Shown: positions 7,296-15,910, numbered from the stretch's first letter. The stretch: 51,284 bases of DNA from Candidatus Borkfalkia avistercoris (GCA_019115995.1 DXCL01000020.1:1-51284); one strand, 5' to 3'. Numbers and translations: made by a program. Notes: a model not told the origin generated them from the sequence alone.

Positions 7296-9959
7296 ATGAA
7301 AAGCAAAAGTTTAACGAAGGCGCTTTTATGCGCACTGGTATTTTTGATCGTGGCGGCGATAGGAATACAGACGGTATTCCTTTTCCGCAAAGATCCGAAC
7401 GGAGGACAGAACGGCGTGAGTATTGATAAGCTTATTTCCACTGCATATGCGCTCGATATGGACAACACGACCACGTTGACGGATCCGGGGCTTTCCAATC
7501 CCTGGATCGTCGGCGTCGACGGAGAGGCGTACGAATCGAACGAGAGCAAGTACGCGCCCGACGAATCTGCCGCAAAAATCATCAAGGCGGCGGATCACGG
7601 CGTGAATGGTACAGACAAGCTCGACGATACGCTCGCGCTCGAAAAAGCGCTCGACGCGGTGCGCGACGCTGCGAAAGACGGGAGTTCCGTAATTTTGGAG
7701 CTTCCCGAAGGGGATCTCGATTTTATCGAGGGCATGAGTCCCGAGCACCCCGATTATGCAATCGTGATCGACGGGATCGATAACCTTACCGTTCGCGGCA
7801 GCAATACAAATCTTTACTTCCACGGTACGTTCAAGCCCTTCCATATAACCGATTGCAAAAATTTCAGGGCGACCGGTTTTAATATCGACTGGGGCAGGGT
7901 ACCCTTCTCGATGGGCAAGATCGTCGAAACGGACGGCCGCACCTTTAAGATCAAGGTAGACGAGGGCTATCCCGTAGACGACTCTACCGAGATCATGGGC
8001 ATGCTCGAATACAATGCCCGTACAAATGCGCCGCTTTCCAACGGCAATGACATTTACTATAATGTGGAGTATGTGCGCTACCTCGGCGAGCAGACGCTCG
8101 AAATCCGCTTTACCAACGCGTATAAGGCGTCTCCCGCGGGCACCATCGTTATTCTGCGCCATCAGATCTACTCGTACGACGCTTTCACCGTACAGCGCTG
8201 CGAAAACGCATATTTCGAACATGTAAACGTATACAGCGCGCCCGGTATGGCGTTTATGGGGCAGGAAAACGAGAACCTTTACTTCAACGACTTCAACGTG
8301 ATGCTCAAACCGGGAACGGACAGACTGATGTCCGTCACGGCAGACGGCATTCATCTGATGGAAACGGCGGGCGAGGTCGTGGTTACGAACAGCCTGTTCG
8401 AAAACTGCGGCGACGACGCGCTCAACGTACACGGCTTCTATTCCACGCTGAAAGAGATCACCAACGGCCGCAAGACGATCCACATCGTAAACGAGCGGGA
8501 TTATAACTTCTCGCCGGCGGCGGGAGACACGCTTGCCGTTGTGAACAGGGAAACGCTTACGGAAAAATGCACGCTTACGGTCGAATCGGTCGCAAAGAGC
8601 AAAACAGACAACGGTTTTGACGTAACGTTTGCGGAGGCGCTTCCCGAAGGCGTCGAAACGGGCGATATGGTCGTAAACAAATCGCACGCGGCGGAAGTCA
8701 CTTTCTCCAACAACATCGTCCGCAACAAGAGATGCAGAGGCATACTTATCCAGTCTGCGGCAGGCGGCGTCGTGGAGCATAACCTTTTCTATAATCTGAC
8801 CGACGCGGGCATTCTGCTCACCTCCGATACCTCCGAGTGGTACGAGGCGATGCCTACCTCCGATCTCATTATACGCAACAACAAGTTTATTTCTACCAAT
8901 CTGAGCGGCGGGGCGCGCGCGGCGATCACCGCGTACTGCTACGGGCCCGACGGCGCCGAAGGCGAGGCGGGCATCATGAAAAATATCTCCGCCGAAAACA
9001 ACCTGATCGCCAACAGCGGCTGCGCGGGCGTGATGTATTGCGGCGTTTCCGACAGTTCTTTTACGCACAACATCATTTCCAACGTAGGGCTGGTCCAGAA
9101 TAAAGTCGGCGTTATCATGCGCAAGGTCAAGGCGATCTCTATCACCAAAAACGAAGTGCTTGCCGCTTCTACGGATTTCAACCCCGGCATAGCGGAAGAC
9201 TGCGAAGACAACGTGATCACCGTTACCGACAACGAGGGGCTTTCGCAGGAAGACTTTGTCGTTTCGGCAGACGTTACCACGACGGACGTTGCGAAGATCG
9301 CTTCGGGCAGCATTTCCGCAGACGGAGATCTTTCCGATTGGGCGGATAAGGGCACAGAGATCGCGATGGTCGGCGCTTCCAACAACGAGCAGGAACAGGT
9401 CGTTTTGGACGACAGCGACATCAAGATCAATTCCGTGAAATTCGCGTGGGACGACAACGGCATTTATATTTCGTACGACGTATTCGACGACAGGCTTTCC
9501 TGGGTTACCGGAAGCTACTGGAACGGCGACGGCGTAGAGATCTTTATGACGCAGAATACCGATTCTTCGAAAAATCTTTCCGGGTTGAAGCTGGAAGACC
9601 CGACCTGTATGCAGCTGTTTATGGGCGACGACCTGTGCGGGGGCTGTCAGGTCGTGGCGGCGAGAACGAGCGACGCGATCATGAGCAGCAAAGATCAGAT
9701 CAAAATGAGTTTCCGCGTGAAAGACGATAACAAGGGTTACTGCGGCGAGGTATTCATTCCGTTCAGCGTAGTGCCCGACATCAAAACGAAAGTAGAAGCG
9801 GGAGAAGCGATCAGCCTGGCGATCCGTTTTGCCGACAGCGATGCAGACGGTGCTTCCCTGATTCAGATCTCCAATGTAGACGCGCCCGTGGAATTGAATA
9901 AATATATTCCCAAGCGCATGCCCAAAATTAAATTTGTGGCAGGAGGTGAACAGGCATGA
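7296..9959 (+). CDS. GH110-like right-handed beta-helix protein with CBM9-like C-terminal domain
   Basis: An 887-residue exported protein. Residues 8-30 form a signal peptide or membrane anchor. Residues about 90-630 are a parallel beta-helix with features reminiscent of family GH110 alpha-1,3-galactosidases: a YFHGTFKPF segment (174-182), GFNIDWGR (194-201), a CGDDALNVHG motif (371-380) holding candidate acidic catalytic residues, RGILIQ (481-486) and a SEWYE segment (513-517). From about residue 665 there is a domain resembling CBM9-type sugar-binding modules (DLSDWAD, WNGDGVEIFM). It follows the binding lipoprotein by 13 nt and overlaps the next gene by 4 nt. Likely a surface enzyme feeding the transporter. 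Assignment to GH110 rests on motif resemblance; another beta-helix hydrolase or lyase is possible. Confidence 0.72.
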   Translation: MKSKSLTKALLCALVFLIVAAIGIQTVFLFRKDPNGGQNGVSIDKLISTAYALDMDNTTTLTDPGLSNPWIVGVDGEAYESNESKYAPDESAAKIIKAADHGVNGTDKLDDTLALEKALDAVRDAAKDGSSVILELPEGDLDFIEGMSPEHPDYAIVIDGIDNLTVRGSNTNLYFHGTFKPFHITDCKNFRATGFNIDWGRVPFSMGKIVETDGRTFKIKVDEGYPVDDSTEIMGMLEYNARTNAPLSNGNDIYYNVEYVRYLGEQTLEIRFTNAYKASPAGTIVILRHQIYSYDAFTVQRCENAYFEHVNVYSAPGMAFMGQENENLYFNDFNVMLKPGTDRLMSVTADGIHLMETAGEVVVTNSLFENCGDDALNVHGFYSTLKEITNGRKTIHIVNERDYNFSPAAGDTLAVVNRETLTEKCTLTVESVAKSKTDNGFDVTFAEALPEGVETGDMVVNKSHAAEVTFSNNIVRNKRCRGILIQSAAGGVVEHNLFYNLTDAGILLTSDTSEWYEAMPTSDLIIRNNKFISTNLSGGARAAITAYCYGPDGAEGEAGIMKNISAENNLIANSGCAGVMYCGVSDSSFTHNIISNVGLVQNKVGVIMRKVKAISITKNEVLAASTDFNPGIAEDCEDNVITVTDNEGLSQEDFVVSADVTTTDVAKIASGSISADGDLSDWADKGTEIAMVGASNNEQEQVVLDDSDIKINSVKFAWDDNGIYISYDVFDDRLSWVTGSYWNGDGVEIFMTQNTDSSKNLSGLKLEDPTCMQLFMGDDLCGGCQVVAARTSDAIMSSKDQIKMSFRVKDDNKGYCGEVFIPFSVVPDIKTKVEAGEAISLAIRFADSDADGASLIQISNVDAPVELNKYIPKRMPKIKFVAGGEQA

Positions 9960-12223
9960 AAAAGCTTTTGAAAAAGCTCGGCGCATTGTTGCTTTGTCTT
10001 GTGTTCGTATTCTCGCTTGCCGCCTGCGGCGATAAGACCCCCACGAAGGACGATCCCGATGATCCGACGGTGGATCCGCCTCCTACGCAGACGGATCCCG
10101 TCCCGCCCGAGCTGAGCGAGCTGATAGACGACGAATATGCGACGGCGGAACGCGGAGATAAGCCCGAAGTGCCCCGCTTCCCCGAGGATGAAGAATGGAA
10201 GCAGCTGCTTGAAAAACAGCAGGCGATCGAGGCGGGCGAAAAGTTTACGGAAACCTTTGACGGCACGTACTTTACTTCCAGGCTTTCTGCCGTTTCCGAC
10301 GGCGCGAGCTTTGAGACGATCGAAGGCAGCGACGCGATCGAAGGAAAATCTCTGCGTATCACGACGGAAGGAAACTATGCGGGGATCCGTCTTACGGGCG
10401 CAAAGTTCATAGCGGGCGCAACGTATACCGTTAAAATGGATTACAATGTAATTACGCCCTCCGACGACTTTTTCTTCCAATTCCGCGACGCGACCGCGGG
10501 CAGCGTGAGCGATCTGTTCACCACGTTCGGCGCTACGGCGGGGAAGGGTTCGATCGAACATACTTTCACGCTCGGCATGTACAGCGGTTATTATATCATG
10601 ATCATGCCGCGCACAAAGGCGGGAGAACTCGTGATCGATAATATCGAGATCACGCGCGACGATTCCCGCCCGATGGCAAGCGAAGTTTCCCTGAAAGGCG
10701 AAGTTGCCGTGGGAAGCACCGTGGAAGCGTCGTACGTGTACAGCGATTACGAAAACGACCCCGAAGGCGAGAGCGAGATCAGGTGGTTCACGGCGCTGAC
10801 CGATACGGGCATGAATAAAATGATGCTCGACAATACGGGCAAAACGCTGGAAATCACGGAAGACATGAACGGAAAGTATATCGGCTTCCAGGTAATTCCA
10901 AAGTCTCAGGGCGAAAATTCGACGGGGGTTCCCGTGCTGTATATGGCTACGGAAACGGTCGGCGGTGGCCGTCCCGATTACGGCGAAAAGTTCTCTTTGG
11001 AACCGGGCGAAAGCTTTACGGAAACCTTTGAGGCCGATACGGGTGAAGACAAAAACCTCATCTATGTGCCGCACGGCAATACAGACAATTACATTTACAA
11101 AGATGCAGACAGAAATTCCAACGTGCTTCGCATCAAGAGCGACGGCGCATATTACGGCACAGACTTTACGGGCATAAGCTTTACAAAAAATTGGACTTAT
11201 ACGATCAGCTTTGATTATGCGTTTGTTACTGTACCGAATACTTTTTATGTACAGCTGCGTTCAACGATGGGGGATTCGTTCTATCAGATTCCTACAGAAG
11301 ATGCTGTTGCCGGAAAATGGGAGCATATCAGCGGAGAGCTTACCGTCGGAAACGCGGACGATGCGTTTTTGATGATGTTCCCCGATGCGACCGCAGTTGA
11401 GATATTGATCGATAATTTGACGATTACTCGCGCGGAACCGCCGGAAGATAATCCTCCCACAGCGATTGATTTATCCTTGGAAGGCGAGTTAACAATCGGC
11501 AGCACGCTGACGGCGCATTATACCTATCAGGATTCAGAAAATGATCCCGAAGGAGAAAGCGAAATTCAGTGGTTTGCCGGGCTTTCAGACACGGGCAAAA
11601 ATAAAACTTTGCTTGATAACGAAGGCAGTACCCTTGTAATCACCGAAGACTTGGCAGGTATGTATATCGGTTTCCAAGTTATACCCAAGGCGGCTTCCGG
11701 CAGTGATCCTGTCGGCAGTCCGGTGCTGCTGATTTCAAAGGATAAGGTCGGCAATACGCAAGTAAATGCGGGAGAGACATTCACTCTTGCTGTCGGAGAG
11801 AGCTTTACGGAAGATTTCGAGGCAACTGTCGGGCAGGAGAAAAATCTTCTTTTTGTGCCGCATGGTGACACCGACGACTACATTTATTACGACGCAGCAA
11901 GGTCTTCAAATGTGCTTCGGATCGCCAGCGGAGGCGGATATCTCGGTACCGACTTTGAGGGGATCACCTTTGAGGCAAACGCAACCTACCGCATCAGCTT
12001 TGAATTCACCTTTGAAGTGATACCGGACACCTTCTATGTTCAGATCCGTGCGAACGGGCAAGATTCGTTCTTCCAGCTCCCTACGGATCAGCCGGCGGGC
12101 GTTTGGCAGCAGGCCAGCGGGGAATTGACCGTGAAAGATTCAGGCGGCTATCTTATGATGTTTACGCAGGGGTTACCCGTACAGATACTCGTAGATAATT
12201 TAAAAATTGAACGGATCGCATAA
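9956..12223 (+). CDS. Modular lipoprotein with alternating carbohydrate-binding-like and Ig-like repeats
   Basis: A 755-residue lipoprotein (lipobox LAAC, Cys24) with a Pro/Asp/Thr-rich linker and five modules in an A-B-A-B-A order. A modules (about 93-240, 345-500, 600-755) begin with GE(K/S)FTE(T/D)F and end with (V/I)DN(L/I)xI, resembling beta-jelly-roll binding modules. B modules (about 243-335 and 503-590) share YENDPEGESEI(R/Q)WF and are Ig-like in length. No catalytic motif is evident, so a glycan-binding or scaffold role next to the beta-helix protein is the best guess. The start overlaps the upstream stop (ATGA), with an AGGAGG site before it. Codon and GC use drops from about 11.18 kb onward, so the later repeats look to have a different history. 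Confidence 0.8.
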   Translation: MKKLLKKLGALLLCLVFVFSLAACGDKTPTKDDPDDPTVDPPPTQTDPVPPELSELIDDEYATAERGDKPEVPRFPEDEEWKQLLEKQQAIEAGEKFTETFDGTYFTSRLSAVSDGASFETIEGSDAIEGKSLRITTEGNYAGIRLTGAKFIAGATYTVKMDYNVITPSDDFFFQFRDATAGSVSDLFTTFGATAGKGSIEHTFTLGMYSGYYIMIMPRTKAGELVIDNIEITRDDSRPMASEVSLKGEVAVGSTVEASYVYSDYENDPEGESEIRWFTALTDTGMNKMMLDNTGKTLEITEDMNGKYIGFQVIPKSQGENSTGVPVLYMATETVGGGRPDYGEKFSLEPGESFTETFEADTGEDKNLIYVPHGNTDNYIYKDADRNSNVLRIKSDGAYYGTDFTGISFTKNWTYTISFDYAFVTVPNTFYVQLRSTMGDSFYQIPTEDAVAGKWEHISGELTVGNADDAFLMMFPDATAVEILIDNLTITRAEPPEDNPPTAIDLSLEGELTIGSTLTAHYTYQDSENDPEGESEIQWFAGLSDTGKNKTLLDNEGSTLVITEDLAGMYIGFQVIPKAASGSDPVGSPVLLISKDKVGNTQVNAGETFTLAVGESFTEDFEATVGQEKNLLFVPHGDTDDYIYYDAARSSNVLRIASGGGYLGTDFEGITFEANATYRISFEFTFEVIPDTFYVQIRANGQDSFFQLPTDQPAGVWQQASGELTVKDSGGYLMMFTQGLPVQILVDNLKIERIA

Positions 12224-12383
12224 CGAACGCTTTACTAAAAAGCGCGAGCTGATATAGTCATTTGCAAACGCGGCATGGGATTGCGTGATGATTTTCGGGG
12301 GCGGGGGCGCCAACGGATTCATCTTCACGATCGATGATTTCTGCATGACTGTCGTTTCGTAAAGCGATATGTTCCAACGGGCA
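12224..12383. other. Intergenic spacer before ribokinase
   Basis: No gene. It contains GATATAGTCA at 12251-12260, a 10-mer also found at 1414-1423 upstream of the GH4 promoter, and a G-rich patch near 12287-12311. No clear promoter for ribokinase was recognised. Confidence 0.4.
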
Positions 12384-12415
12384 GGGGCGGCAGATTTCTG
12401 CCGCCCCGTATTTTA
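12384..12415 (+). terminator. Terminator of the glycan operon
   Basis: An 11-bp stem (12384-12394 with 12397-12407) followed by GTATTTTAT. It lies only about 30 nt before the ribokinase start, so it could also attenuate read-through into that gene. Confidence 0.7.
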
Positions 12416-12439
12416 TAAAAAACAGGACGGAGTATTTTT

Positions 12440-13357
12440 ATGAACAGGGTGTTCGTCATAGGCAGCGCAAATATGGATCTCGTGATCGGGGCTCCAAGGC
12501 TTCCGGAAATGGGTGAGACCATTCACGGAGATAATTTTTTCACAAATCCCGGCGGCAAGGGAGCAAACCAGGCTGTCGCAGCGGCACGGGCAGGAGCAAA
12601 AACATATTTTTGCGGGCTTGTAGGAGAAGATCTGTACGGCGATACACTTGCCGGCGAGCTCAAAAACAGCGGCGTGGATATAAGTTTGCTCGGCAGAGTA
12701 CGAGGTTGTTCCAGCGGCGTAGCGGTGATCACCGTCGTGCAGGGCGACAACTGTATCGTGCTTGACGGCGGGGCAAATATGCGGGTCGCAGAGAAAAATA
12801 TCGACGATTACCTGAAAGAGGCGCATGGCGGCGATGTTTTGCTTATACAGCAGGAAATTCCTTCAAAGACGGTCGTATATGCGCTTAAAAAGGGAAAGGA
12901 AAAGGGGATGCTTACCCTTTTGAACCCTGCGCCCGCGCAAAATTTCGATAAAGAGGCGCTGCGATTTGCAGATATCGTTCTTCCCAACGAAACGGAGGCG
13001 GCGGAGCTTTCGGGCGGAGCAGAATATAGCGAAGCGGCGGAAATACTTGCGGAAAACGGGTGCACGGTGATCGTTACGCTCGGCGCGCAGGGGTGTCATA
13101 TTTTTGCGGACGGACAGGGCGCAGGCATAGCGTGCCCTAAGGTGAAGGCGGCGGATACCACCGCCGCGGGAGATACTTTTTGCGGTTATCTTGCGGCGCG
13201 TCTGGCCGAAGGGCGGTCGCTCGAAAAAGCGGTGGGCGATGCGCTGGCGGCGGCGTCTCTTGCCGTTACGCGCCGCGGCGCTCAAAAATCGATTCCGTTC
13301 GCAGACGAAGTGGAACAATTCAAATCAAAACAGCCGGATAATTCGGAAACCTTATAA
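12440..13357 (+). CDS. rbsK: Ribokinase, PfkB sugar kinase family
   Basis: A 305-residue cytoplasmic kinase that phosphorylates ribose at O5 using ATP. The N-terminal PfkB signature GGKGANQA is at residues 38-45 and the C-terminal one, DTTAAGDTF, is near 239-247 with Asp246-region as catalytic base; the usual DTTGAGD has Ala instead of Gly. The substrate-defining start (VIGSANMDLV) is typical of ribokinases. The ATG follows an AGGACGGAG site. With the nucleoside hydrolase upstream it would complete a nucleoside-to-ribose-5-phosphate route, though it is separated from that operon by a terminator. Confidence 0.88.
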   Translation: MNRVFVIGSANMDLVIGAPRLPEMGETIHGDNFFTNPGGKGANQAVAAARAGAKTYFCGLVGEDLYGDTLAGELKNSGVDISLLGRVRGCSSGVAVITVVQGDNCIVLDGGANMRVAEKNIDDYLKEAHGGDVLLIQQEIPSKTVVYALKKGKEKGMLTLLNPAPAQNFDKEALRFADIVLPNETEAAELSGGAEYSEAAEILAENGCTVIVTLGAQGCHIFADGQGAGIACPKVKAADTTAAGDTFCGYLAARLAEGRSLEKAVGDALAAASLAVTRRGAQKSIPFADEVEQFKSKQPDNSETL

Positions 13358-13638
13358 TATTCCCCGCATTCAGCAGCCCTCCGGATTTTGCTTTTTCGGT
13401 CGGCTATGGCGGTATAGTTCCTCGCAGACGTCAACACCCGCAAAATCGCTGCAAAAACTCTTATATAAACGAATTGAGAGCCGGGTAAGGGTTTTCCCTT
13501 GCTCTGCTCTTTTACTGCCTATGAGGCATTTACAGACTTCTACGCAACGATTCCGGCTTTTTCCGTTGACTTTTACATACCGACAGAACACGTCTATTGT
13601 AACGCCACGCACTGGAAACGGGAAAATTTGAATTTTTA
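13358..13638. other. Intergenic region after ribokinase
   Basis: About 280 nt without a supported gene. A reverse-strand frame of 91 codons (13370-13645) is open but starts with TTG, lacks a ribosome site and runs into the promoter at 13639, so it is not called. No terminator with a T-run was found directly after ribokinase. Confidence 0.4.
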
Positions 13639-13667
13639 TTGACAAAACAGATATTTAACAATATAAT
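13639..13667 (+). promoter_or_regulatory. Consensus sigma-A promoter of a candidate non-coding RNA
   Basis: TTGACA at 13639-13644, 17-bp spacer, TATAAT at 13662-13667: a perfect housekeeping promoter. Expected start near 13674. No ribosome site or convincing gene follows for over 400 nt. Confidence 0.85.
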
Positions 13668-13673
13668 ATAAAA

Positions 13674-13900
13674 TATCTAAAACTTTTGATGAAGCGGTGC
13701 ATTTATGTAAATCCATTTGTCCGCTATATAGAGAGGGTTCGGTTTTGTTTGGGCGCTGTCTGCCAGGGGCCCGGCTTTATCCGTAAGACGGTTGAAGGCG
13801 GGCCTTTTTCTTTTCAAAAAGTTAGGCACGTTTCGGCGGGCTTTTGCCTGCCCAAAGCCGAACCGCTTTGCCTGCCGCTCCGAAACAAAACACTGCATTT
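13674..13900 (+). ncRNA. Candidate structured RNA with internal terminator and competing helices
   Basis: The transcript from the consensus promoter contains a long-range helix (GGTTCGG 13736-13742 with CCGAACC 13858-13864, and TTTGGGC 13748-13754 with GCCCAAA 13850-13856). Inside it lies a hairpin GGCCCG 13768-13773 / CGGGCC 13799-13804 followed by TTTTTCTTTTC, a plausible terminator, and a second hairpin near 13835-13852. An alternative helix (GTTTTGTTT 13742-13750 with AAACAAAAC 13883-13891) competes with the first. I do not recognise the class: tmRNA, RNase P, SRP and T-box signatures are absent. It could be a trans-acting small RNA or a switch-like leader of the XRE gene. Downstream, 13911-13934 forms another 8-bp hairpin. 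The 3' end is uncertain. Confidence 0.5.
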
Positions 13901-14125
13901 CAACATCTTTTGCCCTCGGAGCTTTTCGGGGGCAGATGTATTTATCCGACAGCGTGATTTTATGATGTAAAGATCAATTTTGCGAGAGGAACTGATAAGA
14001 AGCTTATTTTTATAGAAATTGACCCGTAAAAGAAACGAACATTGCCGTTTATGGGAAACTAAAAATCTGAAATATTTCTTAAATTCCTATAAAATAGTAA
14101 TGAAAGTTTGTATATGGGGTTGACT

Positions 14126-14434
14126 ATGGACGTCAGGTTGAAGATCGATGCGCTTCGTAAGGAAAAGGGCTGGTCACGTTCCGAATTTGCAAAGAAAATA
14201 GGCGTAAGTTACACTGCCGTAAAAAATTGGTATAACGATAAAGATTACATGCCGTCGCTGAAAGTGATAGACGATATTTGTACGGCATTCGGCATTACGC
14301 ACGCTTCCCTGTTTACGGACATCGATCAAGACGAGCTCAGAACCGACCAGATAGAGCTTTTAGAACTGTACGACAGGCTGTCTCCGAAGCTGCGACGAAA
14401 TATTTTAGACATCATCAAAAATCTTATTGAATAA
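14126..14434 (+). CDS. XRE-family helix-turn-helix regulator
   Basis: A 102-residue DNA-binding protein. The XRE helix-turn-helix covers about residues 1-60 (LRKEKGWSRSEFAKKIGVSY, then AVKNWYND and PSLKVIDDICTAFGI), and a short helical tail (ELLELYDRLSPKLRRNILDIIKNLIE) may mediate dimerisation. Starts at TTG 14108 or ATG 14114 are possible; ATG 14126 is preferred because GGGG at 14116-14119 is well placed and the family usually begins a few residues before this helix. The sigma-factor gene begins 19 nt downstream, or overlaps if a TTG start at 14427 is used, so the two are probably co-transcribed and functionally linked. Confidence 0.85.
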   Translation: MDVRLKIDALRKEKGWSRSEFAKKIGVSYTAVKNWYNDKDYMPSLKVIDDICTAFGITHASLFTDIDQDELRTDQIELLELYDRLSPKLRRNILDIIKNLIE

Positions 14435-14453
14435 TTACCGAAGAGATTTTAAA

Positions 14454-14975
14454 ATGAACGAGAGCGAAAACATAGAGTTAGGTGAGCTGATCATAGCGAT
14501 AACGAAGGGAAATACAGACGCGATCGGTGAAATATTCAAAAGATGCGGCAAGGCGATGAAGGCTGTGGCAAAAGCGTATCTGCGCAGCGACGCCGACGCG
14601 GAAGACGTAGTGCAAGATTGTCTGATCACAATCGTTACTAAGGCGAATAAGTTTCGCGAAAACAAAAATGCAAAATCGTGGATCAATACCATCGTAATGA
14701 ACGCCGCTAAAAATAAAATAGGGTATTACAGGCGCCGCGGCGAAAGCGATTTGGAAGTTGCGCGCGGGATCGGCGCAGAGTTAGACGAAAACGGTCTGAT
14801 CGTAAGCGAAATATTTTCTCAGCTTACCGCAAAAGAAAAATCGCTCGTCATTTACAAATATTGGTACAAGTGTACGGTAGCGGAAATGGCCGCCATCATG
14901 CGCCGTTCCAAGTCTACGATCCAGTATCAATTGAACAAATTGGAAGAAAAATTAAAAATTTTTTATAAAAAATAA
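14454..14975 (+). CDS. ECF-type RNA polymerase sigma factor
   Basis: A 173-residue group 4 (ECF) sigma factor. Region 2 spans about residues 18-92 (YLRSDADAEDVVQDCLITIV and NAKSWINTIVMNAAKNKI) and binds the -10 element. Region 4 is at about 120-170 (LTAKEKSLVIYKYWYKCTVAEMAA, then RRSKSTIQYQLNKLEEKL) and binds the -35 element. ATG 14454 follows a GAAGAG site; TTG 14427 is an alternative. The secreted protein and single-pass membrane protein downstream suggest a sigma/anti-sigma style unit. The gap before the next gene contains CGAAC at 14984-14988, as in many ECF -35 elements, so self-regulation is possible (inference). Confidence 0.88.
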   Translation: MNESENIELGELIIAITKGNTDAIGEIFKRCGKAMKAVAKAYLRSDADAEDVVQDCLITIVTKANKFRENKNAKSWINTIVMNAAKNKIGYYRRRGESDLEVARGIGAELDENGLIVSEIFSQLTAKEKSLVIYKYWYKCTVAEMAAIMRRSKSTIQYQLNKLEEKLKIFYKK

Positions 14976-15043
14976 ATTTTTTTCGAACAAACGCACTTTT
15001 CATTTGTTATATATATAAATATATTCAAAGGAGAAGTGCAATC

Positions 15044-15910
15044 ATGAAGTATTGCAAAATTCAAAAGAAGATCGTATCGGTGTTTCTCGCGTGCATATTT
15101 GCCCTGATCGGTATAGCGGCGGTATGCAGTATGAGCGTCTGCACGGGTGTCGCACAGACCGTTTATTATTCAGACGCAGACTACAACGGCGGCGGTTTGC
15201 AAATTGAAGATAGCGAATATATATATCATGATGGCTATACCGTTCACAGCGAATATCAGATTTTGCAGGCTCCTTCTTACGGAAACGGAGACCCCACAAA
15301 AACGAATTTTTGCGCTGCCACTGCGGGTACTAATATTGTAGGATTTTACGATAAAACGTATACGAACTTGATTCCCAATTTTGAGCCGGGTATGTGGGTA
15401 AATGGGGTTTATCGCTATTTTCCTAATGTTGGGTTTGCGGCAATTACACAAGTATTCAATACTTTGTATGATGAAATGCAAGTTAACGTTGACGGAATAG
15501 GGGCGTCCGAAGAAGATTTTAAGTCTGGATTAAATACTTATGTGGAAGACCACGGGTATAACTTATCGTTTTCTTCTTTTTATTCAAATTCCACAAATGT
15601 AAATTTGTCGACTTTCGGAAATGCAATCAATGAGGGAAAAATAGGGGTTCTGTTTTGCCGTACTTATAACTTTGTCTATACCATACAACATTCAGAAGGA
15701 CAAACATTTGTCAGTAAACTCAACTCAGAGAACCCTCATATTATGATGGCATATGGCTATATTACAATAGATTACTATCAAAATGGATCGATTTTCAGAA
15801 CGGATACATACTTACAAGTTTCCAGCGGATTTAGCTCTGCCGATCAAGGCTATATTAAAATGAATGATGATTTGCAGATAGAGGAGGCGCTAATAGTCAA
15901 TATTAGTTAA
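15044..15910 (+). CDS. Secreted C39-like / papain-fold protein
   Basis: A 288-residue exported protein. Residues 10-37 form a signal peptide or N-terminal anchor. The mature part has a Cys near the start of a helix (TNFCAATAGTNIV, Cys90) and a His in NPHIMMAYGY (His232), the order and spacing of a C39-like cysteine peptidase or transglutaminase-like fold, with candidate third residues after it. A strong AAGGAG site precedes the ATG. Base composition from about 15.2 kb is clearly AT-richer than the flanks, suggesting transfer. It sits between an ECF sigma gene and a membrane protein gene. Peptidase activity is inferred only from the Cys/His pattern. Confidence 0.6.
   Translation: MKYCKIQKKIVSVFLACIFALIGIAAVCSMSVCTGVAQTVYYSDADYNGGGLQIEDSEYIYHDGYTVHSEYQILQAPSYGNGDPTKTNFCAATAGTNIVGFYDKTYTNLIPNFEPGMWVNGVYRYFPNVGFAAITQVFNTLYDEMQVNVDGIGASEEDFKSGLNTYVEDHGYNLSFSSFYSNSTNVNLSTFGNAINEGKIGVLFCRTYNFVYTIQHSEGQTFVSKLNSENPHIMMAYGYITIDYYQNGSIFRTDTYLQVSSGFSSADQGYIKMNDDLQIEEALIVNIS

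Noticed and set aside
7326-9986. An 886-codon open frame antisense to the GH110-like gene
   Set aside because: It mirrors the codon pattern of the + strand gene, lacks a ribosome site and recognisable domains, and the + strand product has clear motifs.
13370-13645. A 91-codon reverse frame after ribokinase (ends ELYRHSRPKKQNPEGC)
   Set aside because: TTG start, no ribosome site, overlaps a consensus promoter. It reads somewhat protein-like, so a homology search would settle it, but I cannot support it as a gene.
13674-13900. Assignment of the RNA to 6S, tmRNA, RNase P, SRP or T-box
   Set aside because: None of the conserved sequence blocks of these classes was found.
13686-13970. A 94-codon + strand frame over the candidate RNA
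   Set aside because: No ribosome site, Cys/Phe/Arg-rich composition, and the DNA is dominated by inverted repeats.
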